Source: Micromonospora sp. C28SCA-DRY-2 (lineage in GTDB: Bacteria > Actinomycetota > Actinomycetes > Mycobacteriales > Micromonosporaceae). Taken from it: a DNA stretch of 64,000 bases. Both the position numbers and the translations under genes were made by a program. Shown piece by piece: positions 46,196 through 54,201 of this stretch (the first letter of the stretch is position 1; every line of letters begins with the position of its first letter). A model generated the notes under the pieces. The model was given only the letters and a program-made list of their open reading frames with translations. It had not been told where the DNA came from and made no database searches. The stretch lies in assembly GCF_030519475.1 (NCBI RefSeq), contig NZ_JAUMKD010000001.1:744001-808000 (forward strand), read 5' to 3'.

Positions 46196-47149
46196 ATGTC
46201 GTTTCTCCACACGAGCTTCACGCGACGCCGCGCGCTGACCGTGGCCGCGACGGCGGTGACCGTCGCGCTCGCCGCCGCCGGCTGCGGCGACGGCGGCTCC
46301 GCCCCGACCCTGCCCGGCAACGCCGGCGGCGAGAAGGTGGCCCAGTCCGTCTTCGACGCCGCCCCGGTGGCGTCGGACGCCGAGATCCCGGCCGGCTCCA
46401 CCATGGACATGATCCGCAAGCGCGGCTACCTGAACGTCGGCGGCTCGCTGGACGCCCCGCTGCTGTCCCAGCAGAACCCGGTCACCGGTCAGATCGAGGG
46501 CTTCGACGCCGACATGGCCAAGCTGCTGGCCAAGTACATCATCGGCAAGCCCGAGGTGAAGACGGTGACCATCGGCACCCAGACCCGGGAGGCGATGCTC
46601 CAGGCCAAGTCGGTGGACGTGATCTTCCAGACCTACACGATCACCCCGCAGCGGGCCACCCAGGTCGCCTTCGCCGGGCCGTACCTGACCTCCGGCCTGG
46701 CCGTCGCGGTCCGCAAGGACGAGACCGGCATCAAGGGCGTCCAGGACCTGGCCGGCAAGACCGTCATCGTCGGCGCGAACACCCCGGCGGTCACCGCGCT
46801 GCCGAGCGCGGCCCCCGGTTCCAAGCAGGTCGCCTTCGCCACCGACCCGCAGGCCGTGCAGGCACTGCTGCAGAAGCGCGGTGACGCCTACGTGCAGGAC
46901 TTCACCCTGCTCGCCTCGGGCGCCAAGGCGAACCCGGGGATGAAGGTGGTCGGCGAGCCGTTCACCACCGAGGCGTACGGCATCGGCCTGAACCGGGAGG
47001 ACGCCCAGTTCAAGGAGTTCGTCAACAACTGGCTCAAGAAGATCCAGGCGGACGGCACCTGGGCGAAGGTCTGGGAGAGCACCCTCGGCTCGGTGGTGGA
47101 GGGCGGCACCCCGACCCCGCCGGCGATCGGTTCCGTCGAAGGTTCCTGA
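46196..47149 (+). CDS. Amino acid ABC transporter substrate-binding lipoprotein
   Basis: A 317-residue family 3 binding protein. A lipoprotein signal (VALAAAGC, Cys about residue 30) anchors it to the membrane. The binding domain runs from about residue 70 (MDMIRKRGYLNVGGSLDAPLL, then GFDADMAKLLAKYI and AGPYLTSGLAVAVRKDE), typical of glutamate/glutamine-type receptors. GGAGG lies before the ATG. The exact ligand is unknown. Confidence 0.9.
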   Translation: MSFLHTSFTRRRALTVAATAVTVALAAAGCGDGGSAPTLPGNAGGEKVAQSVFDAAPVASDAEIPAGSTMDMIRKRGYLNVGGSLDAPLLSQQNPVTGQIEGFDADMAKLLAKYIIGKPEVKTVTIGTQTREAMLQAKSVDVIFQTYTITPQRATQVAFAGPYLTSGLAVAVRKDETGIKGVQDLAGKTVIVGANTPAVTALPSAAPGSKQVAFATDPQAVQALLQKRGDAYVQDFTLLASGAKANPGMKVVGEPFTTEAYGIGLNREDAQFKEFVNNWLKKIQADGTWAKVWESTLGSVVEGGTPTPPAIGSVEGS

Positions 47150-47164
47150 GGACCCGCACCCGTC

Positions 47165-47809
47165 ATGGACGCCCTCACCGCCCACCTCGACGAACTCGGC
47201 CACGGGCTGGTCACGACGGTCCAGTTGACCGTCGTGACCACCCTCGGCGCGCTGCTGCTCGGCGTCGTCGTGGCGACCCTGCGGGTCTGCCCGGTGCCGC
47301 TGCTGCGCAGCGTCGGCATGGTCTACGTCGAGGTGCTGCAGAACCTGCCGCTGCTGGCCCTGCTGGTGCTCTTCGTCTTCGCGCTGCCCACGATCGGCAT
47401 CACGTTCCCGCTGTTCACGTCGGCGGCCATCGTGATCGCCGCCTACGAGGGGGCGTACCTGGCCGAGGCGATCCGCGCCGGGATCAACACGGTGGGGGTG
47501 GGGCAGGCCGAGGCGGCCCGCGCCATCGGGCTCACCTTCAGCCAGTCCCTGCGGTACGTCATCCTGCCGCAGGGACTGCGCGCGGTGATCCAGCCGATGG
47601 GCAACATCTGCATCGCGCTGCTGATGAACACCTCGCTGGCCGCCGCGGTCGGGGTGGTCGAGCTGACCCAGGCCGCCAACAACGTCAACCTCGTCGAGGC
47701 CCAGCCGATCGCCGTCTTCACCGGCGCCGGCCTGGCCTACATGCTGCTGGCGCTGGTGATCGGTCGGCTCACCGGCACGCTGGAACGAAGGTTGGCGATC
47801 GTCCGATGA
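47165..47809 (+). CDS. Amino acid ABC transporter permease 1 (GluC-like)
   Basis: A 214-residue permease with about five membrane spans and the EAA-type loop (AEAARAIGLTFSQSLRYVILPQ, residues about 113-134) that docks the ATPase. It starts 15 bp after the binding-protein gene. Its stop overlaps the next permease start (ATGA). Confidence 0.9.
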   Translation: MDALTAHLDELGHGLVTTVQLTVVTTLGALLLGVVVATLRVCPVPLLRSVGMVYVEVLQNLPLLALLVLFVFALPTIGITFPLFTSAAIVIAAYEGAYLAEAIRAGINTVGVGQAEAARAIGLTFSQSLRYVILPQGLRAVIQPMGNICIALLMNTSLAAAVGVVELTQAANNVNLVEAQPIAVFTGAGLAYMLLALVIGRLTGTLERRLAIVR

Positions 47810-48669
47810 ACCCGAACCAGCAGATCCTCTTCGACGTGCCGGGCCCGCGCGCCCAGCGCCGGATCCGGATCGCCACCGTGCTGGGCGCGCTCGCCGTGCT
47901 CGGCGGGCTCGCCTGGGCGGTGCACCGGTTCGCCAGCTACGGCGAACTCGCCGCCGACCGGTGGCAGCCCTTCACCACCTGGCCGATCTGGCGCTACCTG
48001 CTCGACGCGCTCTGGAACACGCTGCTCGCCGCCGCGGCGACCGCCGTGCTCAGCGCCGCGCTCGGGCTGCTGCTGGCGCTCGGCCGCCTGTCGGTGCACC
48101 GCCCGGTCCGGTGGCTGGCCGGCGCGTACGTGGAGGTGTTCCGGACCGTCCCGGCGCTGCTGCTGATCTACGTGACGCTCTTCGCGCTGCCCCGGTACGG
48201 CCTGAACTTCCCGCTGTTCTGGAAGCTCGTGGTGCCGCTGGTGGTCTCCAACTCGGCGGCCTTCGCCGAGATCTTCCGGGCCGGCATCAAGGCGCTGGAC
48301 CGGGGCCAGACCGAGGCGGGACTGGCCGTCGGGCTGCGCCGGGGCCAGGTGATGCGGCTGGTGGTCCTGCCGCAGGCCCTGCTTCAGCTCACCCCGTCCC
48401 TGGTCAGCCAGCTGGTCGGGCTGCTCAAGGACACCTCGCTCGGGTTCGTGGTCAGCTACACCGAGCTGCTCTACAGCGGGCAGGTGCTCGCCTCGTACAC
48501 CAACCTGCTGATCCAGACGTTCCTGGTGGTGGCGCTGATCTACCTGGTGGTCAACGCCTCGCTGTCGAAGTTCGCCCGCGTCCTGCAGGCCCGCAACGGG
48601 CGGTTCACCGGCCGCGGCCGGTCGGCCCGACCGGACCCGGCCGTCCTCACCCCAGGGGGTAACCGGTGA
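47806..48669 (+). CDS. Amino acid ABC transporter permease 2 (GluD-like)
   Basis: A 287-residue permease with an N-terminal cytoplasmic region, about five spans and the EAA-type loop (GLAVGLRRGQVMRLVVLPQALLQ, about residues 172-194). With the first permease it would form a GluCD-type heterodimer. Its stop overlaps the asparaginase start (GTGA), so the two are translationally coupled. Confidence 0.9.
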   Translation: MNPNQQILFDVPGPRAQRRIRIATVLGALAVLGGLAWAVHRFASYGELAADRWQPFTTWPIWRYLLDALWNTLLAAAATAVLSAALGLLLALGRLSVHRPVRWLAGAYVEVFRTVPALLLIYVTLFALPRYGLNFPLFWKLVVPLVVSNSAAFAEIFRAGIKALDRGQTEAGLAVGLRRGQVMRLVVLPQALLQLTPSLVSQLVGLLKDTSLGFVVSYTELLYSGQVLASYTNLLIQTFLVVALIYLVVNASLSKFARVLQARNGRFTGRGRSARPDPAVLTPGGNR

Positions 48670-49688
48670 CCGACCGCCCGTACGCCGAACTGGCCCGGGT
48701 GACCCGCAACGGCTTCGTGGAGAGCCGCCACCACGGCAGCGTCGTGGTGCTCGACCCGACCGGCGCCGTCGCGCTGCGGGCCGGCGTACCCGACGAGCCG
48801 GTGCTGCCCCGCTCCACCCTCAAGCCGGTGCAGGCGCTGGCCTGCCTGACCGTCACCGAGGCCGCCGGGCCCACGTCGGCGCGGGCCGGGGTGCTCGCCG
48901 GGCCCGCGCTGGCCATCGCCGCCGGCAGCCACACCGGCGACGACCGGCATGTGGCAGTGGTACGCGACCTGCTGACCGCCGCCGGGCTGACCGAGGACGC
49001 GCTGGGGTGCCCGGTCGACTGGCCGGAGGACGAGGCCACCCGGGAGCGGCTGATCCGGGCCGGCGAGCGGCGCAGCCGGATCCGGATGAACTGCTCGGGC
49101 AAGCACGCCGCGATGCTGCTCGCCGCCGCCGCCCGGGGGTGGTCGACGCACGACTACCTCGACCCGGCCCACCCGGTGCAGCGCGAGACCGCCGCCGCCG
49201 TGGCGCGACTGGCCGGCACCCCGGTCAGCACCGTGGCCGTGGACGGCTGCGGCGCGCCGCTGTTCGGCCTGCCGCTGACCGGGCTGGCCCGCACCTTCCA
49301 GGCGCTCGCCGCGGCGGAGCCGGGCAGCCCGGAGGCGCGGGTGGCGGAGGCGATGCGCCGCCATCCGGAACACGTCGGCGGCTGGCACGGCCACCCGAAC
49401 ACCGACCTCATGCGGGCGCTGCCCGGGGTGCTCGCCAAGGGCGGCGCCGAGGGCGTGCTGGGGGTGGCGACCCCCGACGGCTACGCGGTCGCCGTGAAGG
49501 CGATCGACGGCAGCCCGCGCGCCACCACCGTGATCGCGCTCGCCGCCCTGGCCGAGGCCGGCGCGGCGGTCGACGGCGCCGCGGAGCTGCGCCGGGTGCC
49601 GGTGCTCGGCGGAGGCGAACCGGTGGGCGCCGTCACCGCCGCCATCGACTGGACCGCGGGACCGGCCCGCACGGAGAAGGAAGACTGA
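48666..49688 (+). CDS. Asparaginase II family (L-asparaginase) protein
   Basis: A 340-residue protein of the Rhizobium-type asparaginase II family, distinct from the classic AnsA/AnsB fold. SGKHAAMLLAAAARGWSTHDY and GCGAPLFGLPL are family blocks, with RSTLKPVQALA near the start (the conserved Ser/Lys region). It would release ammonia and aspartate from asparagine. Being in the transporter operon suggests the imported substrate is asparagine or an asparagine derivative. Confidence 0.85.
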   Translation: MTDRPYAELARVTRNGFVESRHHGSVVVLDPTGAVALRAGVPDEPVLPRSTLKPVQALACLTVTEAAGPTSARAGVLAGPALAIAAGSHTGDDRHVAVVRDLLTAAGLTEDALGCPVDWPEDEATRERLIRAGERRSRIRMNCSGKHAAMLLAAAARGWSTHDYLDPAHPVQRETAAAVARLAGTPVSTVAVDGCGAPLFGLPLTGLARTFQALAAAEPGSPEARVAEAMRRHPEHVGGWHGHPNTDLMRALPGVLAKGGAEGVLGVATPDGYAVAVKAIDGSPRATTVIALAALAEAGAAVDGAAELRRVPVLGGGEPVGAVTAAIDWTAGPARTEKED

Positions 49689-50431
49689 TGACGACATTCG
49701 AGATCTGCATCGACAGCGTCGAGGGGGCGATCGCCGCCGAGGCGGCCGGCGCCGACCGGGTGGAGCTCTGCTCCGCGCTGTTCGACGGCGGGCTGACGCC
49801 CAGCATCGGCACCATCGAGACCGCCCTGCGCAGCGTGGACCGGATCCGGGTGCACGTCATCGTCCGCCCCCGGGCCGGTGACTTCATCTACTCGCCGGCC
49901 GAGGTCGACGCGATGGTGCGTGACGTGCGGGCGGCGGTGGCGGCCGGCGCGCACGGCGTGGTGATCGGGGCGCTGACCCCGGAGGGGGACGTCGACGTCC
50001 CCACCACCCGGAAGCTGATCGAGGCGGCCGGGGACGTCAGCATCACCTTCCACCGGGCGTTCGACATGGTGCGGGACCCGTTCCAGGCGCTGGAGCAGCT
50101 CGTCGAGCTGGGCGTGCACCGGGTGCTGACCTCGGGTCAGGAGGTGAGCGTGCTGGAGGGGGCGCCGCTCATCGCCGAACTGGTCCGCCGGGCCGGCGAC
50201 CGCATCGTCGTCATGCCGGGTGGTGGCATCACCCCGCGCAACATCGCCCGGATCATCGCGGCCACCGGGGCGCAGGAGTACCACTTCGCGGCGCTGGTCA
50301 CCTCGGACAGCCCCGCCGTGCACCGCAACCCGCGGCCGCTGATGGGCGGCGCCCTGAACCGGCCCGAGTACGAGCGCTCCGGCACCTCCGGCGAACTGGT
50401 CGGCCAGGTGCTCGCCGCGGCCCGCGGCTGA
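49688..50431 (+). CDS. cutC: CutC family protein
   Basis: A 247-residue TIM-barrel protein of the CutC family (EICIDSVEGAIAAEAAGADRVELCSALFDGG at the start, shown by its first 20 residues; ITFHRAFDM; VMPGGGIT; EYHFAALV). Historically named for copper homeostasis, but its activity is disputed and no metal-rich motif is seen here. It is the last gene of the operon and overlaps the asparaginase stop by one base, so its role may be linked to the imported substrate. Confidence 0.9.
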   Translation: MTTFEICIDSVEGAIAAEAAGADRVELCSALFDGGLTPSIGTIETALRSVDRIRVHVIVRPRAGDFIYSPAEVDAMVRDVRAAVAAGAHGVVIGALTPEGDVDVPTTRKLIEAAGDVSITFHRAFDMVRDPFQALEQLVELGVHRVLTSGQEVSVLEGAPLIAELVRRAGDRIVVMPGGGITPRNIARIIAATGAQEYHFAALVTSDSPAVHRNPRPLMGGALNRPEYERSGTSGELVGQVLAAARG

Positions 50432-50457
50432 CCGCCCGACCACCCAACGCTTGACCG

Positions 50458-50497
50458 GACGATCCGGCGGGGAGGCGCCCCCGCCGGATCGTCGCCT
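50458..50497. terminator. Terminator after cutC
   Basis: GACGATCCGGCGGGG and its complement (50479-50493) form a perfect 15-bp stem with a 6-base loop, followed by CTTTC. It lies between convergent cutC and the SulP gene and could serve both. Confidence 0.8.
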
Positions 50498-50602
50498 TTC
50501 CGCAACCGGCACCACGGCTTCGACGGGAGCCCCACCGGGCACGACGGCCCGACCGCGCCGGGAGGCCCGGAGCGTGTCGGCCCGTGCCCGCCGGCCGGCG
50601 TC

Positions 50603-52306
50603 TCAGCGACCGGGGGCACCGGCGGGCGCGGTCTCGGCCGGCCGGTCAGCGGCGAGCGCGACGGACCGGGCGTGCCGGATGGCGCTGGGGGTGTCCGGGA
50701 AGACCAGGCCGTCGCGGCGCAACTGGTCGGCCACCCCCAGGGCGGCCAGCACCTGGTCGTGGCCGGGTGCGATCCCGGAGAGCAGCACCGTGATGCCGCG
50801 GCCCTGCAACCGCAGGATGGCGTCGCCGAGGACCTGCGCGCCGGTGGCGTCGATGGTGGAGACCCGGGACATCCGCAGGATGACCATCCGTACGTCGGCG
50901 ACGTCGGAGAGCTGGAGCAGGAAGTTGTGGGCCGCCGCGAAGAACAGCGGCCCGTCCAGCCGGTAGGCCACGATGTGGTCGGCGAGCAGCGCGTGCTCCT
51001 CGGCGCTGTGCTCTCCCCGGTCCAGCGGGACCTGCTCCACCCGGGCCGTACGGGCCACCGCGCGCAGGGCGATCACCACGGCCACGCCCACCCCGACCGC
51101 CACGGCGGTGACCAGGTCGAGCGCCACGGTGACGGTGAAGGTGAGCACGAGCACCAGCGCGTCGCCCCGGGTGGCCCGGGCCAGCGCCCGCAGCGAACCC
51201 GCCTCGACCATCCGCACGGTGGTGGCCAGCAGGACGCCGGCCAGCGCGGCCAGCGGGATCCGGCCGACCAGCGGGGCGGCGGCCAGCACGATCGCGGCGA
51301 GCGCGACGGCGTGGGTGAGTGACGCCAGCTTCGAACGCGCGCCGGCCCGCACGTTCACCGCGGTCCGGGCGATGGCGGCGGTCGCCGGGATGCCGCCGAA
51401 CACCGGTGCGGCCAGGTTGGCCAGCCCCTGACCGAACAGTTCCCGGTCGGGATCGTGGCGTTCGCCGACCGTCATGCCGTCGGCGACGGTGGCGGAGAGC
51501 AGGCTCTCCAGCGCGGCCAGCGCCGCCACCGCCAGCGCGGAGGGCAGCAGCACGCCGACCGCGGCCGGGTCGAGGAAGCCCAGCGACGGCGCCGGCAGCC
51601 CGCTGGGCAACGCGCCGATCCGGGCCAGCTCGACCGGCACGGTCTCCGCGAGCACGGTGGCCAGCGCCACCCCGATCAGCGAGAACGGCAGCCCGGGACG
51701 CCACCGGGCGCCGAGCAGCATGAGCGCGGCGACGCCGAGGGCCAGCGCGAGCGGCGCCGGCGCGGGGTGCGCGGCGAACCGGACCACCGCGTCGGCGGCG
51801 ACCGCCCAGACCCGCTCGCCGTGCGCGTCGGCCACCCCGAGCGCGGCCGGCACCTGTTGCAGGGCGATGACCACCGCGATGCCCGCGGTGAACCCTTCGA
51901 TCACCGGGACCGGCAGGTAGCGGACGTACCGGCCGAGGCGGGCCAGCGCCAGCGCGATGAGCAGCAGCCCGGCCATCGCCCCGACCATCAGCACGCCGGT
52001 CGCGCCGAAGCGCTGCACCACCGGCACCAGCACCACTGTCATCGCGCCGGTCGGGCCGGAGACCTGGAGGTTGGAGCCGCCGAAGACGGCGGCGACCGCG
52101 CCGGCGACCACCGCGGTCACCAGGCCCGCCTGCGCGCCCAGGCCGGAGGTGACGCCGAAGGCCAGGGCCAGCGGCAACGCCACCACGGCCACGGTGACCC
52201 CGGCGAGCAGGTCGCGGCGGGGCGAGCGGCGCACCGCGCGCCAGTCGGCGGGTTGCGGCAGCAGGCCGAGGAGGCGATGGCGGAGCAGGACGGCAGCGGC
52301 ACTCAC
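50603..52306 (-). CDS. SulP family anion transporter
   Basis: A 567-residue SLC26/SulP transporter: about 12 membrane segments (residues 20-410) and a C-terminal STAS domain (about 430-545, with VDVRMVILRMSRVSTIDATG-type core). It could move sulfate, bicarbonate or another anion; there is no carbonic anhydrase fusion. The GTG start overlaps the ArsR stop (GTGA), so the two genes are translationally coupled and the transporter is likely under the ArsR regulator. Confidence 0.88.
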   Translation of the reverse strand: MSAAAVLLRHRLLGLLPQPADWRAVRRSPRRDLLAGVTVAVVALPLALAFGVTSGLGAQAGLVTAVVAGAVAAVFGGSNLQVSGPTGAMTVVLVPVVQRFGATGVLMVGAMAGLLLIALALARLGRYVRYLPVPVIEGFTAGIAVVIALQQVPAALGVADAHGERVWAVAADAVVRFAAHPAPAPLALALGVAALMLLGARWRPGLPFSLIGVALATVLAETVPVELARIGALPSGLPAPSLGFLDPAAVGVLLPSALAVAALAALESLLSATVADGMTVGERHDPDRELFGQGLANLAAPVFGGIPATAAIARTAVNVRAGARSKLASLTHAVALAAIVLAAAPLVGRIPLAALAGVLLATTVRMVEAGSLRALARATRGDALVLVLTFTVTVALDLVTAVAVGVGVAVVIALRAVARTARVEQVPLDRGEHSAEEHALLADHIVAYRLDGPLFFAAAHNFLLQLSDVADVRMVILRMSRVSTIDATGAQVLGDAILRLQGRGITVLLSGIAPGHDQVLAALGVADQLRRDGLVFPDTPSAIRHARSVALAADRPAETAPAGAPGR

Positions 52307-52641
52307 CGGGTGGACCTGTCGGCCCGCAGCTCGCCGAGCAGCCCGTCCCGGTCGGCGAGGACCGCGCCGAGGATCCGCCGCCCGGCGGCGAGCAGGTCGG
52401 CCACGTCCGGGGTGCTGAGCGCGTACATGACCAGGGAGCCGTCCCGCCAGGTGCTGACCATGCCGGCGCGGCGCAGCACGGCGAGCTGCTGGGAGAGGTT
52501 GGACGCCTCGACGTCGATGGCCGCGAGCAGGTCGCGGACCGGCCTGGGCCCGTCCTGGAGCAGCTCCAGCACCCGGATCCGCACCGGATGCCCGAGCGTG
52601 CGGAACAGTTCGGCCTTCGCCTGGTACAGCGGCACTGACAC
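52303..52641 (-). CDS. ArsR-family transcriptional regulator
   Basis: A 112-residue winged helix repressor. The recognition helix lies in VEASNLSQQLAVLRRAGMVS (residues about 46-65). The two Cys of metal-sensing members (ELCVCDL) are absent in the usual alpha-3 position (PVRDLLAAIDV), so the effector may not be a thiophilic metal. GGGGGAGG lies before the GTG. It is first in a two-gene operon with SulP. Confidence 0.88.
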   Translation of the reverse strand: MSVPLYQAKAELFRTLGHPVRIRVLELLQDGPRPVRDLLAAIDVEASNLSQQLAVLRRAGMVSTWRDGSLVMYALSTPDVADLLAAGRRILGAVLADRDGLLGELRADRSTR

Positions 52642-52690
52642 GCCGTCGCCTCCCCCTGTCGCGCGGCCACCCGCCGCACAGACCTGAAGA

Positions 52691-52720
52691 CTTTAGCACT
52701 TGCAGAATCCTTCAAATCAA
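52691..52720 (-). promoter_or_regulatory. Probable arsR-sulP promoter and operator
   Basis: On the minus strand TTGATT (52715-52720) and CTAAAG (52691-52696) are 18 bases apart. TGAAG and CTTCA form a dyad across the same stretch, as ArsR repressors often bind between -35 and -10. Confidence 0.5.
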
Positions 52721-52800
52721 TGGTGCGGCCTAGCCGAGAAGGGCCCCGTCTCATCTCACCCTCCGCATGCTGGAACCCTCCGTAGATCGAGAGACGTTGA

Positions 52801-52814
52801 CTTAACCGGATAAG
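52801..52814. promoter_or_regulatory. LacI-type operator 1
   Basis: CTTAACCGGATAAG is a near-perfect palindrome with the central CG typical of LacI-family sites. It overlaps a TTGACT hexamer, so binding would block a promoter here. Confidence 0.6.
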
Positions 52815-52970
52815 CATGGACACCGCACGGGCCGGTTGCGACAGTGTCAAACGATCGACAACCGCCGACCTCCCCCGATGGATCCGAGCGCCATGGGAGC
52901 ACGATCATGCGTGCGGTCGACCTTGATGCGGATAGGCCGGCCCGCTGACTCCCGATGCCGGGCAGTGAGA

Positions 52971-52984
52971 CTTAACCGGAAAAG
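52971..52984. promoter_or_regulatory. LacI-type operator 2
   Basis: CTTAACCGGAAAAG matches operator 1 at 13 of 14 positions, 170 bp away and 177 bp before the LacI start. The spacing would allow looping between the two sites. Confidence 0.6.
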
Positions 52985-53160
52985 GTCGTAGCCCCGAGCG
53001 GGCCGTCTCGGCGCGGCAGCCAGGCACCGGCCGGGTGCAGTACCGTGATCTCCGCCGGCCGCCCGGCGGGCACGTCCCCGGGTCGGACGGACGGTCCCGC
53101 CACGGGCGGGCCGGGAAAACGCCGTCCCGCCACCGCGCGGGAGGGAGGAGGAGCACGCCG

Positions 53161-54180
53161 GTGAAGCGGCCGACCATCGCCGACGTCGCCCGACGGGCCG
53201 GGGTCTCCAAGGGCGCGGTGTCGTACGCGCTGAACGGCCAACCCGGCGTCTCCGCGGCCACCCGCCAGCGGATCCTCGCCATCGCCGCCGAGATGGGCTT
53301 CAGCCCCAGCAGCGCCGCCCGGGCGCTCTCCGGCGCCAGCGCCGAGGCGGTCGGGCTGGCCCTGTGCCGCCCGGCCCGCACCCTCGGCATCGAGCCGTTC
53401 TTCATGGAGCTGATCAGCGGCGTCGAGGCGGAACTCGCCGCCCGGTCGTACGCCCTCACCCTCCAGGTGGTGGCCGACCCGGCGGCCGAGATCGCTGTCT
53501 ACCGGCGCTGGTGGGGCGAACGGCGGGTCGACGGCGTGCTCGTCTGCGACCTGCGCACCGACGACCGCCGGGTGCCCGTGCTGGAGGAACTCGGCCTGCC
53601 CGCGGTGGTGATCGGCGGCCCGACCGGCACCGGACGGCTGGCCAGCGTCTGGTCCGACGACGCGGCCGCGCTGGTGGAGACGGTGGAGTACCTCGTCGCG
53701 CTCGGGCACCGGCGGATCGCCCGGGTCGGCGGCCTGCCCGACCTGCTGCACACCGAGATCCGCACCGAGGCGTTCGACCGGGCCTGCCGGCGGCTCGGGC
53801 TGGCCGACGCGGTGACCGTGCCGTCGGACTACACCGGCGAGGAGGGCGCCCGGGCCACCCGCCGGCTGCTCAGCTCCGCCGCCCGACCGACCGCGGTGAT
53901 CTACGACAACGACGTGATGGCGATCGCCGGCCTGTCGGTGGCCCAGGAGATGGGGCTCGCCGTTCCCGGTGACCTGTCCATCGTGGCCTGGGACGACTCG
54001 CCCCTCTGCCAGCTGGTGCACCCGTCGCTGACCGCGCTCAGCCGGGACATCCCGGCCTACGGCGCGCAGGCCGCCCGGCAGTTGCTGGCGGTGATCGGCG
54101 GCGCCGACCCGACCGGGTTGCAGGACGAGACGGCGCACCTCACCCCGCGCGGCAGCACCGCGCCGCCGCGGAACGGTTGA
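53161..54180 (+). CDS. LacI-family transcriptional regulator
   Basis: A 339-residue regulator: helix-turn-helix with hinge (TIADVARRAGVSKGAVSYAL, residues 4-23) and a periplasmic-binding-like effector domain. The GTG at 53161 follows GGAGGAG at about nine bases. Such regulators normally sense sugars. No sugar gene is adjacent (the next gene is convergent), so this is an orphan that may control itself and distant targets through the two operator-like sites upstream. Confidence 0.92.
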   Translation: MKRPTIADVARRAGVSKGAVSYALNGQPGVSAATRQRILAIAAEMGFSPSSAARALSGASAEAVGLALCRPARTLGIEPFFMELISGVEAELAARSYALTLQVVADPAAEIAVYRRWWGERRVDGVLVCDLRTDDRRVPVLEELGLPAVVIGGPTGTGRLASVWSDDAAALVETVEYLVALGHRRIARVGGLPDLLHTEIRTEAFDRACRRLGLADAVTVPSDYTGEEGARATRRLLSSAARPTAVIYDNDVMAIAGLSVAQEMGLAVPGDLSIVAWDDSPLCQLVHPSLTALSRDIPAYGAQAARQLLAVIGGADPTGLQDETAHLTPRGSTAPPRNG

Positions 54181-54201
54181 ACCGGCCGGACCGGCGGGGC
54201 C

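Larger units (their letters stand above)
52642..53160. other. 519-bp divergent intergenic region between arsR and lacI genes
   Basis: No convincing gene; short frames near 52816 and 52910 are unsupported. It holds an ArsR-side promoter (listed separately), a TTGACT at 52797-52802, and two CTTAACCGGA sites (listed separately). A GGAGG-rich stretch precedes the LacI start. Confidence 0.5.

Noticed and set aside
52816..52950. Small plus-strand frames (MDTARAG..., MRAVDLD...) between the LacI operators
   Set aside because: No family resemblance, no conserved codon pattern; likely chance frames within regulatory DNA.
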